Below, piece by piece: positions 1 to 5,377 of a stretch of 5,377 nucleotides of DNA. Below the pieces are notes generated by a model. That model did not search any database, was not told the DNA's origin, and saw nothing but the letters and a program-made list of their open reading frames with translations. Numbering within the stretch: position 1 is the stretch's first letter; the number at the start of each line of letters is the position of its first letter. Both the position numbers and the translations under genes were made by a program. The stretch is from contig JAGADS010000086.1 of NCBI GenBank assembly GCA_017613485.1, positions 1 to 5,377 on the forward strand, in the 5' to 3' direction. The stretch comes from Treponema sp. Its GTDB lineage: Bacteria; Spirochaetota; Spirochaetia; Treponematales; Treponemataceae.

Positions 1-541
1 CAAGTCTGTCTCTTTCTCCTGACATGTCAATCAATTTGTTTCCGATTTCGTATATAAACCCGGATTTAGGAGTCCAGCGGGATACGATTTTATAGCCATT
101 ATCAGTTTTTGCTTCAATTATCCAATAATTGCCATCACGACCGTTTGTTTTCTCTGTGGAGGGTTGGTCATAAAAATTACAGTCAGATAAAACATTAAGC
201 AATGCTTCGATATCGTTTTTTGAGATAGCGATGCTTTTTTGAAAAGATATCTTGCGTTCATTTTCATATGGAAGACTTTCTGTAAATACATTTAATGTGC
301 CATCGTCATCAGTCCATGACAATTTTATAACATAACTTCTTGTCATTGATTCTATGCAAGAAAAACGGATCACGTTACATTCAGTTTCCTGAACATTAAC
401 CGGGTCCAAAAGATCCAGTACTTCCGAGTACCATTCATATTCAAATTGATTGAAAACATTTTCTGGAAAATATTTAATATCACCAGAATACAATTCAAGG
501 GAAAATAATAATGTTAAAAAAATACAAACTGTTTTTCTCAT
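1..541 (-). CDS. Exported protein of unknown function, 3' end outside window
   Basis: This is an open frame of 180 codons read leftwards from the ATG at 541; the C-terminus lies beyond base 1. A GGAG Shine-Dalgarno (552-549) sits 7 nt before this ATG. A second ATG at 545 is in another frame and soon meets a stop, so 541 is the start. Residues 1-20 look like a Sec signal peptide: MRK, then a hydrophobic stretch, then LELYSG. There is no lipobox cysteine at the expected place. The mature part is mixed polar sequence. Residues 134-159 (NGRDGNYWIIEA...YKIVSRWTP) resemble, from memory, a widespread family of small hypothetical proteins with a D-G-x-x-W-x-x-E...V-x-R-W-(S/T)-P signature. The gene starts 54 bp after the stop of the upstream membrane-protein gene, with no terminator between, so co-transcription is likely. 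Its YWIIE motif echoes YWILE in the NTF2-like protein at 1182-1550, which may be coincidence. Function is unknown; a periplasmic immunity-type role is only an inference from the neighbours. Confidence 0.8.
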   Translation of the reverse strand, partial: MRKTVCIFLTLLFSLELYSGDIKYFPENVFNQFEYEWYSEVLDLLDPVNVQETECNVIRFSCIESMTRSYVIKLSWTDDDGTLNVFTESLPYENERKISFQKSIAISKNDIEALLNVLSDCNFYDQPSTEKTNGRDGNYWIIEAKTDNGYKIVSRWTPKSGFIYEIGNKLIDMSGERDRL

Positions 542-548
542 TCATTTA

Positions 549-552
549 CTCC
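549..552 (-). promoter_or_regulatory. Shine-Dalgarno (GGAG) of the 541 gene
   Basis: GGAG on the minus strand lies 7 nt before the ATG at 541. It decides between two overlapping ATGs (545 and 541) together with the reading frame, because only the 541 frame stays open. The 54 bp between the upstream stop (596-598) and this start contain no obvious -35/-10 pair and no terminator hairpin, which supports read-through from the upstream gene. Confidence 0.65.
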
Positions 553-595
553 ATTTTTATTCTGTGCCATGAGTATGTAGTCATAATTATTCAGC

Positions 596-1036
596 CTAAT
601 CATCATTTGTATATTCCGATTTCACAATTCTTTTTATGTTCTTTAGAATTAATAATACATTAATCAAAATGAAAAACAACTCAATGGAAATATTTATAAT
701 CAATATTCCTCCATTTGGAACGTTGAAAAAATAGAAAAGTGAAACGCTCAGCATAAAAACTGTAAAAATCAATAAGATAAACTCCAAAATACATATTGGA
801 AATATTATGTGCTTTTTCCTTGCTGCACAAAAAATAAGAACACCTGCCGATATAATGATAAACCCGAGTAAAAACCATGGTATTAAAGTGCCCCATATAC
901 CCGTTATAAACTCAAAACAAAATACTATGAGTCCCAGGATTAATAATTCACATAAATATTTAATTCTCTTCATAATAATAGACCAGTTGATTCTCGTTAA
1001 AAACATCTCCTCAGTAAGTTCTAATTTTCTATTCAT
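596..1036 (-). CDS. Small four-helix integral membrane protein, unknown function
   Basis: The 146-residue protein is dominated by hydrophobic segments at about residues 27-46, 50-71, 77-104 and 110-131. It has a basic N-terminal flank (KRIK, 24-27), a basic loop ARKKH (72-76) and a basic tail KNIKRIVK (132-139). By the positive-inside rule both ends should be cytoplasmic. No catalytic motif or known family is recognised. The start is uncertain. The ATG at 1036 has only an A-rich sequence before it and lies almost at the predicted transcription start. An internal ATG at 1006 has GGAG directly against it, too close to serve. The ATG at 973 would give MKRIKYL followed at once by the first helix, but also lacks a clear ribosome site. 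The gene lies downstream of the NTF2-like gene behind its own repeat-borne promoter, and just upstream of the exported-protein gene at 541. It could be a membrane immunity protein or an uncharacterised inner-membrane protein; both are guesses. Confidence 0.72.
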   Translation of the reverse strand: MNRKLELTEEMFLTRINWSIIMKRIKYLCELLILGLIVFCFEFITGIWGTLIPWFLLGFIIISAGVLIFCAARKKHIIFPICILEFILLIFTVFMLSVSLFYFFNVPNGGILIINISIELFFILINVLLILKNIKRIVKSEYTNDD

Positions 1037-1044
1037 CTTTTTTA

Positions 1045-1074
1045 ACTCTAGCAGAATTATAACTAACTGGTCAA
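1045..1074 (-). promoter_or_regulatory. Candidate sigma70-type promoter of the membrane-protein gene
   Basis: Read on the minus strand, TTGACC (1074-1069) is a five-of-six -35 box. It is followed by an 18-bp spacer ending in TGC and then TAGAGT (1050-1045), a four-of-six -10 box with an extended TGn motif. Transcription would start near 1038, only about two bases before the ATG at 1036. The same arrangement occurs in the repeat upstream of the 1550 gene, and this conservation is the main support for a promoter role. Confidence 0.5.
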
Positions 1075-1077
1075 GTT
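1047..1077. repeat. Bipartite 31-bp direct repeat, copy 1
   Basis: The copy reads TCTAGCAGA, 13 bases, GGTCAAGTT on the plus strand. Both 9-mers recur with the identical 13-base gap at 1604-1634, while the spacer is largely unrelated. To the right of this copy are TTCCCTT (1084-1090) and TATATCATAG (1093-1102), both also found in the same order right of copy 2. In copy 1 the ends form an imperfect inverted repeat (1044-1054 against 1067-1077, 8 of 11 positions pairing), which is weaker in copy 2. The copy separates the NTF2-like gene from the membrane-protein gene. It may be a duplicated promoter, a cassette boundary, or both. Confidence 0.75.
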
Positions 1078-1181
1078 TTCTTCTTCCCTTCCTATATCAT
1101 AGGGTTTAAGATTCCTGCCTATTTTATTCCAACAGTTTTATGCCAAAATAGTTTTTGTCTATTCTTTCAACCCATACATTT

Positions 1182-1550
1182 TTATCCTGTATGGCCTAAC
1201 GCAAGTATTTTTCCGGTTTTGTCCATTACGATGTAAGGGCCGCCTCCGTTTGTTTTAAAGAATAGATGGAGCTTGTTCGTGCCTTCCAGAATCCAATATT
1301 TATTGTCTTCCAGCCTGCAGACAAAGGACATGAAAAAGAGCGAGGAATATCCGTATTTTTCAATAAAGACTTCCTTTGCTATTTTGTATGCCATCTCTTT
1401 TGTCTCAATTATTTCACAGCCGTTTTCATTTTGAATATTTAGCTGAGGCAGGTAATCATACTTGCTTTCGTTTACAGGATGATGAAACATGAGCACAAGA
1501 AAAGAAAGTGTAAAAATGCCTATGATTGAACATACAATTAGTTTTTTCAT
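1182..1550 (-). CDS. NTF2-fold immunity-like protein (YbbC/YhhH-type), membrane-anchored or exported
   Basis: The 122-residue protein opens with MKK and a hydrophobic segment (about 4-22), so it is exported or anchored, with the remainder outside the cytoplasm. The rest fits the small NTF2-fold immunity family as I know it. There is an amphipathic helix with alanines and a YG end (ETKEMAYKIAKE to EKYG, 49-67), a strand with W86 in YWILEG (85-90), a GGGPYIVMD strand (102-110), and a closing KTGKILALGH (111-120). The family is reported to neutralise polymorphic or contact-dependent toxins; which toxin is not evident here. The ATG at 1550 has AGG 7 nt upstream and a promoter-like repeat about 50 bp upstream. 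The gene is flanked by two related repeat-bearing intergenic regions, and no toxin gene is seen. A non-immunity NTF2-like or PepSY-like small domain is the main alternative. Confidence 0.72.
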   Translation of the reverse strand: MKKLIVCSIIGIFTLSFLVLMFHHPVNESKYDYLPQLNIQNENGCEIIETKEMAYKIAKEVFIEKYGYSSLFFMSFVCRLEDNKYWILEGTNKLHLFFKTNGGGPYIVMDKTGKILALGHTG

Positions 1551-1601
1551 CTTTTTGCCTATATCCTCAATTTATCCAGCTATTTTCCTATAATATTTTA
1601 A

Positions 1602-1631
1602 AATCTAGCAGATTTTCAGTCTAGAGGTCAA
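1602..1631 (-). promoter_or_regulatory. Candidate promoter of the NTF2-like gene
   Basis: On the minus strand TTGACC (1631-1626), an 18-bp spacer ending in TGC, and TAGATT (1607-1602) form a sigma70-like promoter with an extended -10. The predicted start is near 1595, giving a leader of about 45 nt to the ATG at 1550. A second possible -10, TATTAT (1591-1586), has only a weak -35 partner. The arrangement matches that upstream of the 1036 gene base for base in both boxes except one -10 position. Confidence 0.5.
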
Positions 1632-1634
1632 GTT
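1604..1634. repeat. Bipartite 31-bp direct repeat, copy 2
   Basis: The copy has the same TCTAGCAGA-N13-GGTCAAGTT as at 1047-1077, 557 bp away. To its right come TTCCCTT (1653-1659) and TATATCATAG (1679-1688), as for copy 1, but with about 29 extra bases in the gaps. The region between the two copies holds exactly one gene, the NTF2-like one. Copy 2 also carries a short internal TCTAG/CTAGA inverted repeat (1604-1608 with 1621-1625) that copy 1 lacks. Confidence 0.75.
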
Positions 1635-1657
1635 AAGGTGCCTCAGAATAGTTTCCC

Positions 1658-1686
1658 TTGAAATAAAATTAAAAAACGTATATCAT
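1658..1686 (+). promoter_or_regulatory. Candidate promoter of the activator-like gene
   Basis: TTGAAA (1658-1663), exactly 17 bp, then TATCAT (1681-1686) matches the sigma70 consensus at five of six positions in each box. A perfect TATAAT follows at 1689-1694 but has no good -35 at the right distance. The leader would be about 60 nt. The promoter is back to back with the minus-strand promoter at 1631-1602, with 26 bp between the two -35 boxes, so 1551-1756 is a divergent regulatory region. Confidence 0.55.
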
Positions 1687-1744
1687 AGTATAATAATGGG
1701 CTTAGTGCACTCTTCTTGATTGACGCGGGTCCTAACATTCCTTT

Positions 1745-1750
1745 AGGAAG
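1745..1750 (+). promoter_or_regulatory. Shine-Dalgarno AGGAAG of the activator-like gene
   Basis: AGGAAG lies 6 nt before the ATG at 1757 and fixes that start over the in-frame ATG at codon 13. The site sits in short inverted repeats: TTCC (1738-1741) with GGAA (1746-1749), or CCTAA (1731-1735) with TTAGG (1743-1747). Either could partly hide it in the mRNA, but the stems are only 4-5 bp. Confidence 0.7.
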
Positions 1751-1756
1751 GTTTTT

Positions 1757-4700
1757 ATGGCTGATAATTTAAATGAAAATACACTTTCTTCGATGAAGCT
1801 TACCAAGGCTTCTGATTCTTCTGTCCGGCCTATACGCATCGGTATTGACGTAGGCTCAACAACCGTAAAAGTTGTGGCTCTGGGCGACAATAACGAGCTT
1901 TTGTATGGTGCTTATGAGCGTCACCGTGCCGACATCCGCAACACGATTATTGCTGTAGTAACAAAATGCTTTGACGAGCTGGAGAAGACACTTCCGCTGG
2001 GTGCAGAGCAGACTATCAGCGTAAAGGTAACTGGTTCCGGCGGATTCTCTGTATCTCAATGGCTTAACATTCCATTTATTCAGGAAGTTGTGGCGGCTAC
2101 TACTTCTGTGCGCAAGATTATTCCTCAGACTGATGTCGTAATTGAGCTTGGTGGAGAGGATGCAAAGATCACATATTTTAAGGGTGGTGTAGAGCAGAGG
2201 ATGAACGGTACCTGTGCCGGTGGTACTGGTGCATTCATTGACCAGATGGCGGCCCTTTTGGAGACTGATGCCGCTGGATTGAACGAGCTTGCCAAGGGTG
2301 CCTCAACTATCTATCCTATTGCGGCCCGTTGCGGTGTATTTGCAAAGACAGACGTCCAGCCTTTGATTAACGAGGGTGCTCGCCGTGAGGATATAGCTGC
2401 GTCAATTTTCCAGGCGGTTGTATCACAGACTATCTCTGGACTTGCCTGTGGAAAGCCTATCCGCGGTCATGTTGCATTCTTGGGTGGCCCTCTTCACTTC
2501 CTGGATCAGTTGCGCCATCGCTTTGTCGTTACGCTTAAACTTACGGAGGAAGAGACCCTTATTCCGGAGAACAGCCAGCTTTTTGTTGCAACCGGTGCGG
2601 CCTATTCTGCAGAGCGTGAGGTAAGGTGCATTACCCAGGAAGATTCTGCACTTACATTCCCCACGATAGCTTCATTCAGGGAGAACCTTAAAAATCTTGT
2701 GGGTGCGGAGATGCAGGAAGTCCAGCGTCTTGAGCCATTGTTCAAGAATCAGGAGGAGCTGGATGAATTCAATGCCCGCCATTCAAATGAGAAGGCCCTT
2801 TCTGCTGACCTTAAATCGGCAAGCGGACCTGTTTTCCTTGGTATGGATGCAGGCTCAACCACTACAAAGGCAGTTCTTACCGATGTAAACGGAGCGATTC
2901 TGTGGAGTTTCTATGACGTGAACGCAGGTAACCCTGTGGATCTTGCCGTACGCGTGTTAAAGCAGCTTTATTCAATTTTGCCAAAGGACTGCTATATTGC
3001 CCGCGCTGTATCAACAGGATATGGAGAGGCTCTTTTCCAGGCAGCCCTTGGTGTTGATGCTGGAGAAGTTGAGACAATCACACATTACCGTGCCGCTGAT
3101 TTCTTTGTTCCGGGGGTTGAATTCCTTCTGGACATTGGCGGTCAGGACATGAAGTGCCTCAGGATGAAGGACGGTGCAATCACTTCAATTCAGCTGAACG
3201 AGGCATGCTCATCGGGCTGTGGAAGCTTCCTTGACAATTTTGCCCGTACCATGGGAATGAGTGTCCAGGAATTCTCAAAGATCGCGCTCATGGCTCCGAA
3301 ACCTGTTGATTTGGGAACCCGCTGTACAGTATTCATGAACAGCCGTGTCAAGCAGGCCCAGAAAGAGGGTGCCACGGTTGCAGATATCTCTGCCGGTCTT
3401 TCATATTCAGTAATCAAGAATGCCCTGTTCAAGGTAATCAAGCTGCGAAAGGCATCTGAGATCGGAAGCAAGGTCGTTGTCCAGGGTGGAACTTTCTTTA
3501 ACGATGCGGTTCTCCGTGCATTTGAGAAGATTGCTGGTGTAAACGTATTCCGTCCCGATGTCGCAGGCCTCATGGGTGCTTATGGTTCAGCCCTTATTGC
3601 AAAGGACCAGTGGGAGGATTTAAGGCGTCCAAAGCCGGATGATCCAGACCAGACACCGAAATTCGTAAAGTCAAAGATTGCAACCCTTGATCAGCTTGAG
3701 TCATTCAATGTTGACCTGGAATTAAGGAGATGCGGAAAATGCTCCAATAACTGTCTCCTTACGATAAACACATTTACTACAGGCGGTATCTCACGCAAAT
3801 TTGTAACAGGAAACCGCTGTGAGCGTGGTGCTGAGCTTGGAAAAGAGGATCTTGTAGTTGATGCAAGCAATAAAGAGGCAAGTCAGCTGGACGACAGTGA
3901 GGATCCAAAGAACCTTCCCAACCTGTTCGACTGGAAGTACAAGAGGCTCTTCAATTACTATGTTCCGCTAAAGGCAGAAGAGGCAACAATGGGCGATGTG
4001 GGCATTCCACGTGTCCTGAACATGTACGAGAATTATCCGCTGTGGTTCACTTTCTTTACAAAGCTCGGGTTCCGTGTACGTCTTTCCCCACGTTCTAGCA
4101 GGGGCATCTACGAGAAAGGCCTTGAGACAATTCCGTCTGAGTCTGTGTGTTATCCTGGAAAAATAAGCCATGGCCATCTGGAAAGCCTGTTGAATTCCGG
4201 CTGCCATTTTATCTTCTATCCGTGTGCTCCCTACGAGAAGCAGGAGGATGCTGGTGCCGGAAACCACTACAACTGCCCGATAGTCACAAGCTATCCTGAG
4301 GTTTTGCGAAACAATGTTGACCGTGTGCGTCAGGATTCAAACCTTCTTTTCATGAACCCGTTCCTCCCGATTTACGACAGGGAACGTCTTGCAGAACGCC
4401 TTGCAGAGGAGCTTTTACCGCATTTCAAGAAACTTACCGCCGAAAAGATCAAGGCTGCGGTTGATGCGGCATGGGCAGAGCAGGAAAAATTCAAGAAGGA
4501 AGTTCAGCAGGCAGGTGAGGAAGCGCTTGAGCAGATAATAACAAGGGGTGCAAACGGTATTGTTCTTGCAGGCCGTCCATATCACCTTGACCCTGAGATT
4601 AACCACGGTATTCCGGAGATGATTCACGGACTGGGACTTGCAGTGTTCACGGAGGACTCTGTTGCTCATCTTGGTGCCATAGAAAGGCCTCTACGCATAA

Positions 4701-5377
4701 TTGACCAGTGGACATACCATAACCGCCTTTACAGGTCTGCGGCATTTGTATCTGGAATGCCGAATCTGGAGCTTGTTCAGCTTACATCATTCGGGTGCGG
4801 TCTTGATGCAGTAACAGCAGATCAGGTTGATGAGATATTAAAGTCAAAGAGCAGGATGTATACCCTGATCAAGATAGACGAGGGCTCAAACCTTGGTGCA
4901 GTCCGCATACGTATCCGTTCACTTATCGCCGCAGTAAAGGCACGCCAGAGGAACAGGGTAAAGATACAGATAAAGAGTGCCGCATATCAGAGGCAGGTTT
5001 TCACAAAGGAGATGAAGGCAAAGCATACGATACTTGCCCCTCAGATGAGTCCGATTCACTTCAGGCTCTTGCAGAAGGCATTCCAGTATTCGGGCTACAA
5101 TTTTGTGATTCTGGATGCAGTTGATCCGGCCGCAGTTGAGACCGGATTGAAGTACGTAAACAACGATGCATGCTATCCTTCAATTCTTGTTGCAGGTCAG
5201 CTGATTGCCGCATTGCAGAGCGGAAAATACGACTTGAACAACGTAAGCCTTATGATTACCCAGACAGGCGGTGGATGCCGTGCCACAAACTACATAGGAT
5301 TTATTCGCCGTGCCCTGAATGACGCCGGAATGTCACAGGTACCGGTTATCTCTCTTAGCGCACAGGGATTCGAGGTA
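1757..5377 (+). CDS. Large fused acyl-CoA dehydratase activase-type ATPase/Fe-S protein, C-terminus outside window
   Basis: The frame is open for 1207 codons to the window edge; relatives of this fused type are, from memory, about 1400 residues or more. Two BadF/BadG/BcrA/BcrD-type ASKHA ATPase domains come first. Domain 1 has IGIDVGSTTVK (28-38), ELGGEDAK (130-137), C153 in NGTCAGGTGAFID, C192 in AARCGVF and FLGGP (241-245). Domain 2 has LGMDAGSTTTK (361-371), DIGGQDMK (459-466), C484 and C488 in NEACSSGCGSFL, C523 in GTRCTVF and VVVQGGTFFND (573-583). A four-cysteine motif follows (C659, C662, C666, C688). A DUF2229/HgdB-like part then carries SVCYPGKISHGH (C798), FYPCAPYE (C823), NHYNCP (C840), AGRPYHLDPEINHG (938-951), SFGCGLDAV (C1014), NDACYPS (C1139) and TGGGCRATNY (C1174). 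Known activators use ATP to drive low-potential single-electron transfer to a dehydratase; here donor and acceptor modules appear fused. The protein is probably cytoplasmic, as no signal peptide is seen. The substrate is unknown, and a radical dehydratase is only one option. Confidence 0.93.
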   Translation, partial: MADNLNENTLSSMKLTKASDSSVRPIRIGIDVGSTTVKVVALGDNNELLYGAYERHRADIRNTIIAVVTKCFDELEKTLPLGAEQTISVKVTGSGGFSVSQWLNIPFIQEVVAATTSVRKIIPQTDVVIELGGEDAKITYFKGGVEQRMNGTCAGGTGAFIDQMAALLETDAAGLNELAKGASTIYPIAARCGVFAKTDVQPLINEGARREDIAASIFQAVVSQTISGLACGKPIRGHVAFLGGPLHFLDQLRHRFVVTLKLTEEETLIPENSQLFVATGAAYSAEREVRCITQEDSALTFPTIASFRENLKNLVGAEMQEVQRLEPLFKNQEELDEFNARHSNEKALSADLKSASGPVFLGMDAGSTTTKAVLTDVNGAILWSFYDVNAGNPVDLAVRVLKQLYSILPKDCYIARAVSTGYGEALFQAALGVDAGEVETITHYRAADFFVPGVEFLLDIGGQDMKCLRMKDGAITSIQLNEACSSGCGSFLDNFARTMGMSVQEFSKIALMAPKPVDLGTRCTVFMNSRVKQAQKEGATVADISAGLSYSVIKNALFKVIKLRKASEIGSKVVVQGGTFFNDAVLRAFEKIAGVNVFRPDVAGLMGAYGSALIAKDQWEDLRRPKPDDPDQTPKFVKSKIATLDQLESFNVDLELRRCGKCSNNCLLTINTFTTGGISRKFVTGNRCERGAELGKEDLVVDASNKEASQLDDSEDPKNLPNLFDWKYKRLFNYYVPLKAEEATMGDVGIPRVLNMYENYPLWFTFFTKLGFRVRLSPRSSRGIYEKGLETIPSESVCYPGKISHGHLESLLNSGCHFIFYPCAPYEKQEDAGAGNHYNCPIVTSYPEVLRNNVDRVRQDSNLLFMNPFLPIYDRERLAERLAEELLPHFKKLTAEKIKAAVDAAWAEQEKFKKEVQQAGEEALEQIITRGANGIVLAGRPYHLDPEINHGIPEMIHGLGLAVFTEDSVAHLGAIERPLRIIDQWTYHNRLYRSAAFVSGMPNLELVQLTSFGCGLDAVTADQVDEILKSKSRMYTLIKIDEGSNLGAVRIRIRSLIAAVKARQRNRVKIQIKSAAYQRQVFTKEMKAKHTILAPQMSPIHFRLLQKAFQYSGYNFVILDAVDPAAVETGLKYVNNDACYPSILVAGQLIAALQSGKYDLNNVSLMITQTGGGCRATNYIGFIRRALNDAGMSQVPVISLSAQGFEV

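Noticed and set aside
1044..1102. Integron attC site between the 1182-1550 and 596-1036 genes
   Set aside because: The inverted ends AACT/AGTT are suggestive, but GTT is followed by TTCT here and by AAGG at copy 2. Neither fits GTTRRRY, and no RYYYAAC box is placed correctly. It is kept only as a hypothesis to test.
807..1109. Plus-strand 100-codon frame opposite the membrane-protein gene
   Set aside because: It lies antisense to a convincing membrane protein, lacks a ribosome site and its translation has no recognisable pattern.
1146..1162. AATAG/CTATT hairpin downstream of the NTF2-like gene
   Set aside because: A five-base, AT-rich stem in AT-rich DNA is expected by chance, and only two T residues follow on the minus strand.
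1172..1194. Six-base inverted repeat CCATAC/GTATGG across the stop of the NTF2-like gene, as a terminator
   Set aside because: The stem is only 6 bp with an 11-base loop. On the minus strand it is followed by GTTGAAAG rather than a T run, so it does not look like an intrinsic terminator.
1689..1694. Perfect TATAAT as the -10 box of the long gene
   Set aside because: The sequence 17 bp upstream (AAATTA) is a poor -35 box, while TTGAAA-N17-TATCAT just upstream is well spaced. It may still contribute as an alternative start.
2418..4669. Several 63-127 codon frames on either strand inside the long gene
   Set aside because: They overlap a continuous 1207-codon frame full of conserved motifs and are shadows of it.

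Overview
The window joins two unlike regions. The left third (1-1740) is AT-rich and carries three small genes on the minus strand, all for secreted or membrane proteins. The right two thirds (1757-5377) is one very long plus-strand gene of higher GC that runs off the window. The long gene encodes a large fused ATPase/Fe-S protein of the 2-hydroxyacyl-CoA dehydratase activator superfamily (BadF/BadG/BcrA/BcrD type), which points to an obligate anaerobe. The Shine-Dalgarno sites and the -35/-10 promoters argue against Bacteroidota. An anaerobic spirochaete such as Treponema is my best guess and a clostridial relative the main alternative, but no taxonomic marker is present.

Layout: 1-541 (minus) is the N-terminal 180 residues of an exported protein whose 3' end lies outside the window. 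596-1036 (minus) is a four-helix membrane protein. 1182-1550 (minus) is a small membrane-anchored or exported protein resembling the NTF2-fold immunity (YbbC/YhhH-like) family. 1551-1756 is a divergent promoter region. 1757-5377 (plus) is the first 1207 residues of the activator-like protein.

The two intergenic regions flanking the NTF2-like gene share a bipartite 31-bp direct repeat (TCTAGCAGA-N13-GGTCAAGTT) followed in the same order by TTCCCTT and TATATCATAG. Read on the minus strand, each repeat also looks like a promoter (TTGACC-N18-TAGAnT with a TGn extension), placed just upstream of the 1036 and 1550 starts. The NTF2-like gene therefore sits in a 557-586 bp unit bounded by related sequence, as expected of a mobile or recombining immunity-type cassette. 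No toxin gene is visible in the window.

The large protein has two tandem ASKHA ATPase domains. Each holds a pair of cysteines exactly 39 residues apart (C153/C192 and C484/C523), the spacing I recall for the cluster ligands of the homodimeric activator HgdC. This suggests a single-chain version of the activator dimer. It is followed by a four-cysteine motif and by a cysteine-rich region like the dehydratase/double-cubane reductase partner. The substrate is unknown, and no functional link to the small genes is evident.
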